Shown here: piece after piece, positions 9,824 to 19,010 of the stretch | How the letters are laid out: the number at the start of each line of letters is the position of its first letter | How positions within the stretch are numbered: position 1 is the first letter of the stretch | NCBI GenBank assembly: GCA_014377015.1 | Contig: JACMQL010000011.1 | Span: 62,001-126,000 of the forward strand | Direction: 5' to 3' | From: Actinomycetota bacterium | Lineage (GTDB): Bacteria; Actinomycetota; Actinomycetes; Nanopelagicales; Nanopelagicaceae | DNA: 64,000 nucleotides | Made by a program: the position numbers and the translations under genes | The notes under the pieces: generated by a model | Told to the model about the DNA's origin: nothing | The model's database searches: none | Seen by the model: the letters and a program-made list of their open reading frames with translations, nothing else

Positions 9824-10723
9824 GATTTCATCAGCCTCAGAAACACGACCTTGCGAGCGCATAACCTCCGCAATTCGAGTTTCAACATCCACGATGAGTT
9901 CGAAATCTTTCGGGTCTTCCTCAGTTGCAGTTTGCAGTACTTGGTCAAAAGTGGTGAGTCCGTCAGTCAACAAACTAAGCAGAATCTGTGCCTTTCCATA
10001 CTCGAGCAATGCAAAAGTTTCGCGTCGATGATCATGGGCCGTCTCAAATACATCCACTGCTTTACGGGCGGTTTCAAGTGCGAGATCGCCTTTGCCTAGT
10101 TCGACGTAGCAAGCCGCAATCTTTTGGTCGCAACGGGCGACGTGAATAACTTCCCGAATCTTCTTGAAGAGCACACGGGCTTCTGAAAAAGCACCAATCG
10201 CCTCGTCAAATCTCTTCAGTTCGCGGTATGCGCAACCAATAAGGTGAAAGTCATTGGCCGCGCCGATGTCGTTGCCATCAAGTAGGTGTTCTTGTGCGCA
10301 TTCCTGCATGGTCTCGATGACCTTGTCGTATTTCTTGGATGAGAACCACCATTCACCCAATGTGCAGGCGAGTTCGAGGGCAATTGGCGATTTGTTATGA
10401 CGCAAAATCTCCACCGCTTTGCTCATCGCTGTCGCAGCTTCGTCCATCCGTCGCAATTGGTTGAGGTTGTAACCGATCGCCGAATAAGCCTGGGCCAAGC
10501 CTTCGCTAGAAGCCAAAGTTTCCAGGCCGAAGTAAATATCACGGGCGGTCTCAGCCAGCGCGAGCGCCTCGTCGTATTGTCCGCGGGCATAAATGCGCGC
10601 GCTGAGTTCGTAATAGGTGCTCGCTCTATCCGCACCCTCAACCTCCGGAATGCGATCCCACAGCATCTCCTCGGTGATTAGCTCGTCTTGGCCTGCCTCA
10701 TCATCATCATCCACGATTGGCAC
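9764..10723 (-). CDS. TPR-repeat protein
   Basis: Repeated TPR pattern (ARGQYDEALALAETARDIY, LKRFDEAIGAFSEARVLF, GKGDLALETARKAVDVF). Confidence 0.8.
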   Translation of the reverse strand: MPIVDDDDEAGQDELITEEMLWDRIPEVEGADRASTYYELSARIYARGQYDEALALAETARDIYFGLETLASSEGLAQAYSAIGYNLNQLRRMDEAATAMSKAVEILRHNKSPIALELACTLGEWWFSSKKYDKVIETMQECAQEHLLDGNDIGAANDFHLIGCAYRELKRFDEAIGAFSEARVLFKKIREVIHVARCDQKIAACYVELGKGDLALETARKAVDVFETAHDHRRETFALLEYGKAQILLSLLTDGLTTFDQVLQTATEEDPKDFELIVDVETRIAEVMRSQGRVSEADEILRRLAAVSDVLSEEDEDSH

Positions 10724-10783
10724 CCCCAGTTCGCTCCTGTCGCCAAACCTTATACTCCCAATACGAGAGAAGGCCTAGAACTC

Positions 10784-12478
10784 ATGAAAAGACCGAGCAG
10801 GACATCCTGGAAAGTGACGCTCGCGGCGCGCGTTGTCCTCATATTGGGACTGGTTGGAATCGCCTCCAGCGCTTTCCGTCCCTTTCATGCGCGAGTTCGG
10901 CTCATTGAGTCCATATTTCCGGATGGTTGGCCCAATTTCGCAACAGCGGGAGCGATCATAGTCAGCGCATTACTTATTGTGCTCTCCTTCGGCTTAGCCA
11001 GAAGAAATCGGGCCGCTTACCTACTCACGCAGTTATTTCTCCTTGTAAGTGTTGGGTTGGATCTCACCAAGGGTCTCTATTTTGGTGAAGCGGCACTTGC
11101 CCTCGGCCTGAACATTTTTCTGTTTTGGAACCGTAACGAGTTTTATGCCAAGCCAGTGAGAAAAGTAATGAGTCGCGCGCTCATCGTTTTTCTGCAGATG
11201 ACTACTTTAACCATTGGGGTTGGCCTTCTGCTAATACTTGCACCCGACAAACTATTCGGCGGAGAAGTTTCTTCAATCAATATTTTCGAAACAATTGCGC
11301 GCGGACTTATTGGACTCTCTGGGCCAGTTTATTTTGTAAGCAATCACGAGCAATCCGTATTTAATCTCGCAATGCCAAGTTTGGGATTACTCACAATCAT
11401 TATGCCTATCTTTTCACTTTTGCAACCGAGTCCCCCAAAACCACGAATGAGTATTGAAGATGAAGATTCGTTACGAGAGTTGCTTAAAGAATTTGGGGCA
11501 AGAGATTCGGTGGGTTACTTCGCTCTTCGTGAAGATAAAAGTGTCATTTGGTCGAACACAAAGAAAGCTGCCATTACCTACCGGGTGGTCGGCGGATGTG
11601 CATTAGCGAGCGGAGATCCAATTGGAAATCCAGATGCCTGGCCTAAAGTAATACACGCATTTATCGAGCTCTGTTTGCAGAATGGGTGGATTCCGGTTGC
11701 CGTCGGATGTAGTGAAGAGGCTGGGCAAATTTGGGTAAGAGAAGGAAAGATGGATTCCTTAGAAATTGGCGACGAAGCAATTGTTCATGTCAATGAATAT
11801 GACTTAGAAAATCCTCATTATAGAAATGTGCGATACCTGGTTAGGAAAATTCTTAAGCAAAATTACACAACTCGTGTGGAGCGTTCGTCCGACCTTACTG
11901 ATGAGATGCGTACCGTGCTCATCGAAAACTCCAAACTCTGGAGAGGCGATGTAACCGAGCGCGGGTTCATGATGGGGTTGGGAAGAATTGCCGATAACAA
12001 CGAACCTGACTTAGTGATTGTCACTGCGTATCAAGATGGAGAGATGCGCGGCATCTTGCAATACGTCCCATGGGGAGACAAAGATCTCTCCCTTGACCTC
12101 ATCCGGCGTTCACCCAAGTCGGATTCAGGTTTGAGCGAATTAATGATCAATGCCACCGTGAATTACGCGCGCCAGCATGGTCTAACTCGCATTTCACTTA
12201 ACTTTGCAGTTTTCCGATCAACTTTCGAACGCGGCTCCCGACTCGGTGCCGGACCAATCCTTAAATCTTGGAGGAGCCTCTTGATCTTCTTTTCACGCTT
12301 TGTCCAGATGGAAAGCCTGTATCGATTCACTGCCAAGTTTCGCCCGGAATGGCTGCCGCGCTACATAATTTTTCCGGCGAACTCCAACTTACCCAAGATT
12401 GGCCTGGCCACCCTGCGGGCTGAGGCATTCATTGGAACGCGCCTGACGACGAGCCGAAAAAACACCTCTCTTGGATAG
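10784..12478 (+). CDS. DUF2156 / phosphatidylglycerol lysyltransferase-like membrane protein (MprF-type C-terminal domain)
   Basis: N-terminal TM helices then GCALASGDPIGNPDAW...RISLNFAVFRSTFERGSRLGAGP...FNAKFRPEW-like motif (FTAKFRPEWLPRY). ATG at 10784 preferred over ORF-track start 10688. Confidence 0.85.
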   Translation: MKRPSRTSWKVTLAARVVLILGLVGIASSAFRPFHARVRLIESIFPDGWPNFATAGAIIVSALLIVLSFGLARRNRAAYLLTQLFLLVSVGLDLTKGLYFGEAALALGLNIFLFWNRNEFYAKPVRKVMSRALIVFLQMTTLTIGVGLLLILAPDKLFGGEVSSINIFETIARGLIGLSGPVYFVSNHEQSVFNLAMPSLGLLTIIMPIFSLLQPSPPKPRMSIEDEDSLRELLKEFGARDSVGYFALREDKSVIWSNTKKAAITYRVVGGCALASGDPIGNPDAWPKVIHAFIELCLQNGWIPVAVGCSEEAGQIWVREGKMDSLEIGDEAIVHVNEYDLENPHYRNVRYLVRKILKQNYTTRVERSSDLTDEMRTVLIENSKLWRGDVTERGFMMGLGRIADNNEPDLVIVTAYQDGEMRGILQYVPWGDKDLSLDLIRRSPKSDSGLSELMINATVNYARQHGLTRISLNFAVFRSTFERGSRLGAGPILKSWRSLLIFFSRFVQMESLYRFTAKFRPEWLPRYIIFPANSNLPKIGLATLRAEAFIGTRLTTSRKNTSLG

Positions 12479-12595
12479 TTGGGGATAGTTGGGGCAAGTT
12501 TGAATAAGAATGGGTTGGACAGAGCGTTGCCTCTGGCTCTACGCTCCTTCTTGCAAACGATTCGCATCTAGCAGAACGTACGGAGAGGTCCCGGC

Positions 12596-13783
12596 ATGAA
12601 GATCACTGAACCTGCGAAGCCTGCGCTCAAGTTGCGCGACCGCCTCACCAAGGACGAATGGCGCCGCCTCTACGCCATGTTCGGTTTCATCGCATTCCTA
12701 CATATAGCCGGCGCCGCTTTGATGTGGGCAGCTACGAGCGGTAATTACAAACTTTCTGATGGATCACTTTTCGGTTGGGGCACGGCCGTGTTGGCATACA
12801 CGCTCGGAATGCGCCACGCATTTGATGCCGACCATATTTCGGCGATCGACAACACGACTCGTAAGTTAATGAGTGAAGGACAGCGCCCGCTCGCAGTGGG
12901 ATTCTTCTTCTCTCTCGGTCACTCCTCCGTCGTGGCCGCTCTCACTATCTTGTTGAACTTCGGAATCAAAGCGCTTGGGTCGCAATTGAAGGACGAGAAT
13001 TCGTCACTGCACCACTACACCGGACTCATCGGACTTACGATTAGCGGAACTTTCCTAATGTTGATTGCGATTCTCAACTTAATAATTTTAATATCTATTT
13101 TGAAAGTGTTCTTTGCGATGCGTCGTGGTCTCTACAACGAAGAAGAACTTGAGAAGCATCTCAATTCGCGCGGTCTCCTTATGCGCTTCTTTGGACCGAT
13201 CGCCCGCCGCATTGATGCGAGCTGGAAAATGTATCCCCTCGGAATTCTCTTCGGGCTCGGATTCGACACTGCGACTGAAATCGGTCTCCTTGTTTTGGCA
13301 GGTTCCTCCGTTATCGCTGGGTTGCCATGGTGGGCGATTCTCGCACTTCCGCTATTTTTCGCAGCCGGAATGAGTTTGCTCGATACCATCGATGGCTCAT
13401 TCATGAACTTCGCGTACGGATGGGCATTCTCCAAGCCAGTTCGAAAGGTGTACTACAACATCATAATTACTGGTCTCTCAGTTTCTGTTGCGTTTTTCAT
13501 CGGCGGTCTAGAGATAACCCAAGTGGTTGCTCAGCAACTCAATCTCACTGGTGGCTTCTGGAATTACGCAACAAGTTTTAATCTCAATTCAGCGGGCTAC
13601 ATCATCTTTGCAACATTTGCAATTGTTTGGATTGTTGCGCTGGCGCTGTGGAAATATGGAAAAGTCGAAGAGCGTTGGCACAATAGAGCTCATGCGGCTC
13701 AATTACAGCGCGGAGAGATCAGCGATCACTCCAAGGCGGGCATTGAACTTGGCCCGATTAGAGATGCCTTTAAAATAGATTAA
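12596..13783 (+). CDS. NiCoT-family nickel/cobalt transporter (HoxN/NixA type)
   Basis: Signature LGMRHAFDADHISAIDNTTRK, LGHSSVV and LGFDTATEIGLL. Confidence 0.95.
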   Translation: MKITEPAKPALKLRDRLTKDEWRRLYAMFGFIAFLHIAGAALMWAATSGNYKLSDGSLFGWGTAVLAYTLGMRHAFDADHISAIDNTTRKLMSEGQRPLAVGFFFSLGHSSVVAALTILLNFGIKALGSQLKDENSSLHHYTGLIGLTISGTFLMLIAILNLIILISILKVFFAMRRGLYNEEELEKHLNSRGLLMRFFGPIARRIDASWKMYPLGILFGLGFDTATEIGLLVLAGSSVIAGLPWWAILALPLFFAAGMSLLDTIDGSFMNFAYGWAFSKPVRKVYYNIIITGLSVSVAFFIGGLEITQVVAQQLNLTGGFWNYATSFNLNSAGYIIFATFAIVWIVALALWKYGKVEERWHNRAHAAQLQRGEISDHSKAGIELGPIRDAFKID

Positions 13784-13786
13784 GAA

Positions 13787-15076
13787 TTACTTTACGGTGA
13801 ACCAAAGCATGCACAAAACGCAGAACGCCACCATTGAAATAATTGCAAGGTAAATCGCCTGCATGCGCGTGCTAGCGCGAAATTCACCCATCAGTCTTTT
13901 GTCGCGCGAGATACCGAACATGTAACACAGCAGCGGTAAAAGCAGAACGGCATTTAGTACTTGAGTCCAAATGAGGATTGTCACCAACGGCGCACCAGGT
14001 AAAAGAATCAACCCCGCGCTGATGAGAGTTATCGCGCCGAAAGTGCCGTAAAACAAAGGCGCTTCGGCATATCCGTCATCAAGTGCTGCGGGGCGACCTG
14101 TTAAGTCGCTCACTGAATACGCAGTTGATAGAGGCAGAATCGATGCAGCAAGAAGTGCAGCTCCTATTAAGCCCACCGCAAATAGATCCTTAGCTAATGT
14201 GCCAGCAAGAGGCTTCAGAGCTTCGGCCGCTTGCGCTGCGTCGGTGATTTCGAAGATGCCCTGGCGATTCAGAGTTGCGGCACAAGTAACGATCACAAAG
14301 AAGCCGATGATTCCGGTCAGGAGCGAACCCGTCCAAACATCCACCCGCAGAAGTTTGAGATCGTCGCGAGTAAGTCGCTTATCAACGGCGTAGGACTGAA
14401 TGAAAACCAATCCCCACGGTGCCAGAGTGGTACCGAGAGTAGCCGTGGCTATAAAAATTGCATCGCGAGTGAAAGGGATGGATGGAACGAACATGCCGTG
14501 GAGTGCTTGGCCCCAGTCGGGATGTGAAAGGAAGCCAGCCAAAATATAGGAAATAAATACGGCAGAGAGTAAGAAAAAGACTTTCTCCACACGACCAAAA
14601 GATCCTCGCAAAACCAAGAAGGTCACCAAAATCGCCGCAAGCGGTACGGATATATATTTTGTTAGGCCGAACAACTGCCCGGCGGCTGCGATTCCCGCAA
14701 ATTCTGCGGTCATGGTGCCGATATTGGCCAAGATCAAAGATGAGGCGCTGAAAACTCCGGAGCGGGCGCCGTACTTTTGCCGAACAAGCCCGATAAGTCC
14801 TTGCCGCGTAACAACGCCGATGCGTGATCCCAGATCTTGAAACAAGATCAGCGCCAACGTTGATAGAACCAGCACCCAGAGAAGTCGATACCCGTACTTT
14901 GCGCCCATTTGGGAGTAGGTCGCGATGCCCGCTGGGTCATCATCGGAAAGTCCGGCAATGACACCAGGTCCCATCACCGCAAGCAGGGCAGCGATGCGAA
15001 TCTTTTTCGGCGAGATTGCTGGCAACTTTACGCCAGTCGCCGGTGCTTTGGACCCGGACTTCTTCTCCTCTGTCAT
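13787..15076 (-). CDS. NRAMP-family divalent metal transporter, divergent DDDPAG subfamily
   Basis: GPGVIAGLSDDDPAGIATYSQMGAKYGYRLLW; about 11 TM; GTTLAPWGLVFIQSYAVDKR. Confidence 0.85.
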   Translation of the reverse strand: MTEEKKSGSKAPATGVKLPAISPKKIRIAALLAVMGPGVIAGLSDDDPAGIATYSQMGAKYGYRLLWVLVLSTLALILFQDLGSRIGVVTRQGLIGLVRQKYGARSGVFSASSLILANIGTMTAEFAGIAAAGQLFGLTKYISVPLAAILVTFLVLRGSFGRVEKVFFLLSAVFISYILAGFLSHPDWGQALHGMFVPSIPFTRDAIFIATATLGTTLAPWGLVFIQSYAVDKRLTRDDLKLLRVDVWTGSLLTGIIGFFVIVTCAATLNRQGIFEITDAAQAAEALKPLAGTLAKDLFAVGLIGAALLAASILPLSTAYSVSDLTGRPAALDDGYAEAPLFYGTFGAITLISAGLILLPGAPLVTILIWTQVLNAVLLLPLLCYMFGISRDKRLMGEFRASTRMQAIYLAIISMVAFCVLCMLWFTVK

Positions 15077-16476
15077 GACGACGCGCCACTTCTTTGCGCA
15101 AAGCCGCGATGTTCCGAGCGAGCAACAAGCGCGTCAACAAGATCATCAGCCATGATGCGCCCAACTGGTCGATACGTGTCGTCGACAACGATGATCGATG
15201 AACCGCGGTTGTTAGAAAATTCTTCAATTACTTCATCCAAAGGCGTATTAAGTGAGACTGCAGTAGGCAACGGTGGTCCGATCAATTCTCTTAGCAGAGA
15301 TGTCGGAGCGGCTGAAACCAGTTCAATCATCTGAATGTGATCGCGCAATTTTCCCTTTGAGTCAATAACAACTACTCCGTCAGAAATATCTCGCGCTCGA
15401 TGCTTTACTAACTGCGCGAGCGCCTTGGCGACCGTGTCGGTCTCTTTACAGAGCACCGAGTGCGTGGTCATGATTCCGCCTGCCAAAGTTTCATCGAAGG
15501 AGACCAGGTGGCGAAGAGACTTAGAAGTTTCAAGAGTCATCGCGTTGAGAATGCTTTCGCGGTGCTCGTCATCAAGATCGCGTAGAACTTCTGCGCTCTC
15601 ATCAGGTTCCATACGCGCCAGTAATTCCGCAGCCCGCTCTGCCGACAAACCGCGCAGCAAACCCTGCAGATCCTCATCTTCCATCTCTTCAAGCACATCT
15701 GCCGCAAGATCTGGATCTAACAACTCAATAAGTGCACCCTGCTCACGACCGACTAAATCCTCAATCAAGTCCGCTAAGTCTGCCGGACGAAGTTGACTGA
15801 GGGCCGATCGTGGTCCGGAAGTACGAACTTGACCAGTGCCATCAGTAAGCGAAGCGACGGTCGACCAGTCCACCACTTTATCTGGCGTCGGACGTCGGCG
15901 GATTATGCTCGGGAAAATACGACGAAGAAAAGAAACAAACGAAACATCAACGGCAACAAGTCTTATCTCTCTATCGAGTGGTGCTAAATACAAATCTGAG
16001 GATCGCACAACGCGCAGTCCATCAACGTCTACAATTTGATGATCGATAACATCGGCATCGAGAAGTGATTCGCCCTCTCGACGAATAAATTCTTTCAAAT
16101 CAATCTTCGTTGAAGACAAACGAATTTCATCTTGCGCCAATTTTGAAATTCGCGCGCCATCGATAAAGGATTTCCGAGATCCGACTTTCACGATTAGACC
16201 CGTGACAGCGGGGTAGGTCTCTTCTCCATGTCGAACTACGACGTCTACTAATTTGCCGATGTCTTTGCCCTCATCGTCACGGACGGGACAGCCGATCAAT
16301 CCCGCTACGGAGACAAGTGCGTCACGAATACTTTTGCGCGCCAGTACAGAATCTCCGCGACCCACTATCCTCTGAGCCCTCTGAGCCCTCTGAGCCCTCT
16401 GAGCCCTCTGAGCCTTCTGAGACGTTTTCGCAGTATTTGCCAGCGTTGCCGTGGCAATGGTCGAAGGAGTTTTCAC
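15073..16476 (-). CDS. PRC-barrel + MgtE_N + CBS protein lacking the MgtE transmembrane domain
   Basis: VRDDEGKDIGKLVDVVVR (PRC-like); RPADLADLIEDLVGREQGALIELLDPDLAADVLEEMEDEDLQGLLRGL (MgtE_N); C-terminal CBS pair; overlaps NRAMP gene by 4 bp. Start uncertain because of N-terminal AQR repeats. Confidence 0.85.
   Translation of the reverse strand: MKTPSTIATATLANTAKTSQKAQRAQRAQRAQRAQRIVGRGDSVLARKSIRDALVSVAGLIGCPVRDDEGKDIGKLVDVVVRHGEETYPAVTGLIVKVGSRKSFIDGARISKLAQDEIRLSSTKIDLKEFIRREGESLLDADVIDHQIVDVDGLRVVRSSDLYLAPLDREIRLVAVDVSFVSFLRRIFPSIIRRRPTPDKVVDWSTVASLTDGTGQVRTSGPRSALSQLRPADLADLIEDLVGREQGALIELLDPDLAADVLEEMEDEDLQGLLRGLSAERAAELLARMEPDESAEVLRDLDDEHRESILNAMTLETSKSLRHLVSFDETLAGGIMTTHSVLCKETDTVAKALAQLVKHRARDISDGVVVIDSKGKLRDHIQMIELVSAAPTSLLRELIGPPLPTAVSLNTPLDEVIEEFSNNRGSSIIVVDDTYRPVGRIMADDLVDALVARSEHRGFAQRSGASS
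16372..16416. repeat. 9-bp tandem repeat CTGAGCCCT (4 perfect copies plus 1 with one mismatch)
   Basis: Read directly; encodes (QRA)n on the minus strand near the annotated start of the MgtE_N/CBS protein. Confidence 0.95.
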
Positions 16477-16787
16477 TCTCGGATTTTAGCCGTCAAGGTG
16501 CGCGGGCGGTCTTTTATTGGACCTGTATTGAAGTTCGCTAGATTCCCTGGAGTGGTGGTAATTGAGATTCAAATTTCAGGGTAATATTGCCACCATTGCT
16601 TCAACCGAAGCAGTGTAATTTCCCCCCAAAGCGCGATTAACGAACAATTTGCGCTTACTTGCGAGTCTTATCACCACTTGACCGGCCCAGAAGTACTGCA
16701 CGACTACTAGCCCCGCGCTAGATCCCGATTCGGGAAGGCCCAGTCACACCGAGACGCGCTTGTCGTCTCGATTGGTATCGCTAAATC

Positions 16788-18770
16788 ATGTCAATACAAC
16801 CACGCTCGAAATCTGCTGCGCCCGCTCGCTCGAAGTCTCCTAAGCCGCATCGCAAAGGCACTTCAGCCACACCTCTTAAGCCGGGAACGCGATCAGTTGC
16901 CTCTGTTGAGAAGCCAACCAGATCTGAATACTCCCGCTCGGAGAACGCAGGCAAGCCATCTACTTCTACATCTTCACGCGAAGCGAAAACTTTTTCGAAA
17001 GCATCACCACGCAAGCGCGAGAAGACCAACGCTCGTTCGCAAGATAGAGCAAAGCGCTTTGCTGATACCCGTGGGACTCAAGTACGCAGTGAAGAGCCAC
17101 GCACGGCAGCTCCAACAGTCCGCCCTGATACTCGCCCCACCACTCGACGCGATGCTCGAATTGCCGAGATAGCTCGTGGAGATGGTCGACCTAACTTTGA
17201 ACCACAAAAGCGCACCAAATTTATTCCTGGTGGAAAGCGCACCGGATCAACTACTCGCAGCGCGCACAGTGGCATAGCAACGCCCGGCAAAAGTTCGTTT
17301 AACCGAACTAGTTCATCTCGTTCAACGAACAACTTTGCATCAAGTCCATCCAATTCTTCACATTCATCGAAGGGTGGCAAGTCATACAGCTCTTCACATA
17401 GCCAGCATGGAAGTTACGTTGAGGATTTTGGCGCCGATGACAATTACATCGTTGATATTGAGCAAGAAACCACAGAGCAGGCTTTGCATCACAAGCCAAC
17501 TGAGGCAACGGGCACCACATTTGCTGACCTTGGCATTGCACCTGAGCTAGTTCAATTACTCACCAGTCAAGGTATTAATGCGCCGTTCCCGATTCAGGTT
17601 GCAACACTTCCTGATGCAATCAAGGGCCTGGACATTCTCGGTCGTGGTCAAACCGGATCAGGAAAGACTCTCGCATTCGGACTCGCTTTACTCACACGCC
17701 TGCAAGGCAAGCAGGCAGCACCGCATCGCCCGCTCGCATTAGTTCTTACACCAACACGCGAACTCGCGCTCCAGATCAATGATGTGCTCACGCCTCTAGC
17801 AAAAGCACTTCGCCTTGATTCCGTAGTTATTGCTGGCGGAATGCCTTACGCAAAGCAGATTACCGCCATGCGCAAAGCCTGCCCAATCTTGGTTGCTACA
17901 CCTGGTCGACTCATTGACCTTCTCAACCGCGGCGAAGTGCAACTCGACGACCTGCAGATCACTGTTCTCGATGAGGCAGATCAGATGGCAGACATGGGCT
18001 TCTTGCCTGTTGTAAAAGAGATCCTTGATCAAGCTCGTCCCAACGGACAACGCTTACTTTTCAGTGCAACTCTGGATCGTGGCGTCGACTCACTAGTCCG
18101 CCAGTATCTGAATAACCCAAAGACCCACTCACTCCAAAATGATCGCGCTTCGGTAAGCACCATGGAGCACCATGTTCTTGTGATGCACCCAAGTGATAAA
18201 GATGAAATCACAGCACAAATTGCGGCACGCGACGGCCGCACTATTCTCTTCGTGAAAACGCAACGTGGCGCTGACAGACTGGCAGACAAATTGGCCAGCG
18301 TAGGTGTTGCCGTTGGTGCATTGCACGGCGGAAAGTCGCAAGCAGTCCGAACCCGCACCCTGGCGCACTTCAAAGCGAATTCAACTGCTGCACTTGTGGC
18401 AACTGATGTTGCTGCGCGCGGAATTCACGTTGACGGAGTTTCACTCGTGGTACATGTTGATGCGCCAACAGACCACAAGGACTATCTCCACCGTGCAGGG
18501 CGTACTGCGCGCGCCGGAGAAGCTGGAGTTGTCGTCACACTTGCTACGTCAAAGCAGCAAAGTGCAGTGCGCGGATTAACTTCACGCGCCGGTGTCTTCC
18601 CTAAGTTTGTCGATGTGCGTCCGCATCACGCGGAACTCGTTTCTATCACTGGCTCAAAAGAACCAAGTGGAATCGCTTACGTGGCACCAGTTGTTGAGAA
18701 GTCAGATTTTGGTGGCGCTCGTCGCCGTCCGCGTCCTGGCTCTGATCAGCGTCGTCGTCGCCCAAGATAG
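16788..18770 (+). CDS. DEAD-box RNA helicase with long basic disordered N-terminus
   Basis: GRGQTGSGKTLAF, PTRELALQI, ATPGRLIDLL, VLDEADQMADMGF, LFSATL, HRAGRTARAG; about 240 aa Ser/Arg/Lys-rich N-terminal extension. Confidence 0.95.
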   Translation: MSIQPRSKSAAPARSKSPKPHRKGTSATPLKPGTRSVASVEKPTRSEYSRSENAGKPSTSTSSREAKTFSKASPRKREKTNARSQDRAKRFADTRGTQVRSEEPRTAAPTVRPDTRPTTRRDARIAEIARGDGRPNFEPQKRTKFIPGGKRTGSTTRSAHSGIATPGKSSFNRTSSSRSTNNFASSPSNSSHSSKGGKSYSSSHSQHGSYVEDFGADDNYIVDIEQETTEQALHHKPTEATGTTFADLGIAPELVQLLTSQGINAPFPIQVATLPDAIKGLDILGRGQTGSGKTLAFGLALLTRLQGKQAAPHRPLALVLTPTRELALQINDVLTPLAKALRLDSVVIAGGMPYAKQITAMRKACPILVATPGRLIDLLNRGEVQLDDLQITVLDEADQMADMGFLPVVKEILDQARPNGQRLLFSATLDRGVDSLVRQYLNNPKTHSLQNDRASVSTMEHHVLVMHPSDKDEITAQIAARDGRTILFVKTQRGADRLADKLASVGVAVGALHGGKSQAVRTRTLAHFKANSTAALVATDVAARGIHVDGVSLVVHVDAPTDHKDYLHRAGRTARAGEAGVVVTLATSKQQSAVRGLTSRAGVFPKFVDVRPHHAELVSITGSKEPSGIAYVAPVVEKSDFGGARRRPRPGSDQRRRRPR

Positions 18771-18816
18771 TTTCGTAGTAGCTCAACAACTATCTGCGTG
18801 CCTCGGTAAAAACCAG

Positions 18817-18888
18817 AGCCGCCTCGGGGATTCGAACCCCGGACCTACGCATTACGAGTGCGTTGCTCTACCCCTGAGCTAAGGCGGC
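18817..18888 (-). tRNA. tRNA-Thr (anticodon CGT)
   Basis: Reverse strand GCCGCCTTAGCTCAGGGGTAGAGCAACGCACTCGTAATGCGTAGGTCCGGGGTTCGAATCCCCGAGGCGGCT; acceptor GCCGCCT/AGGCGGC, loop CTCGTAA, T-arm GGTTCGAATCC. Confidence 0.95.
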
Positions 18889-19010
18889 CAATCTGAGAGA
18901 TACTTTTCACTGGCGTGCCAAAGGATATATGAGTTAAAGCGTGCCAAACGCCAAATTTCATTCTGATTAAAGCACTCCCGCATTGCTTTTTAATCTTAGA
19001 AACTTCGTTG

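Noticed and set aside
15073-16476. Complete MgtE magnesium channel
   Set aside because: No transmembrane domain is present; only PRC-like, MgtE_N and CBS regions.
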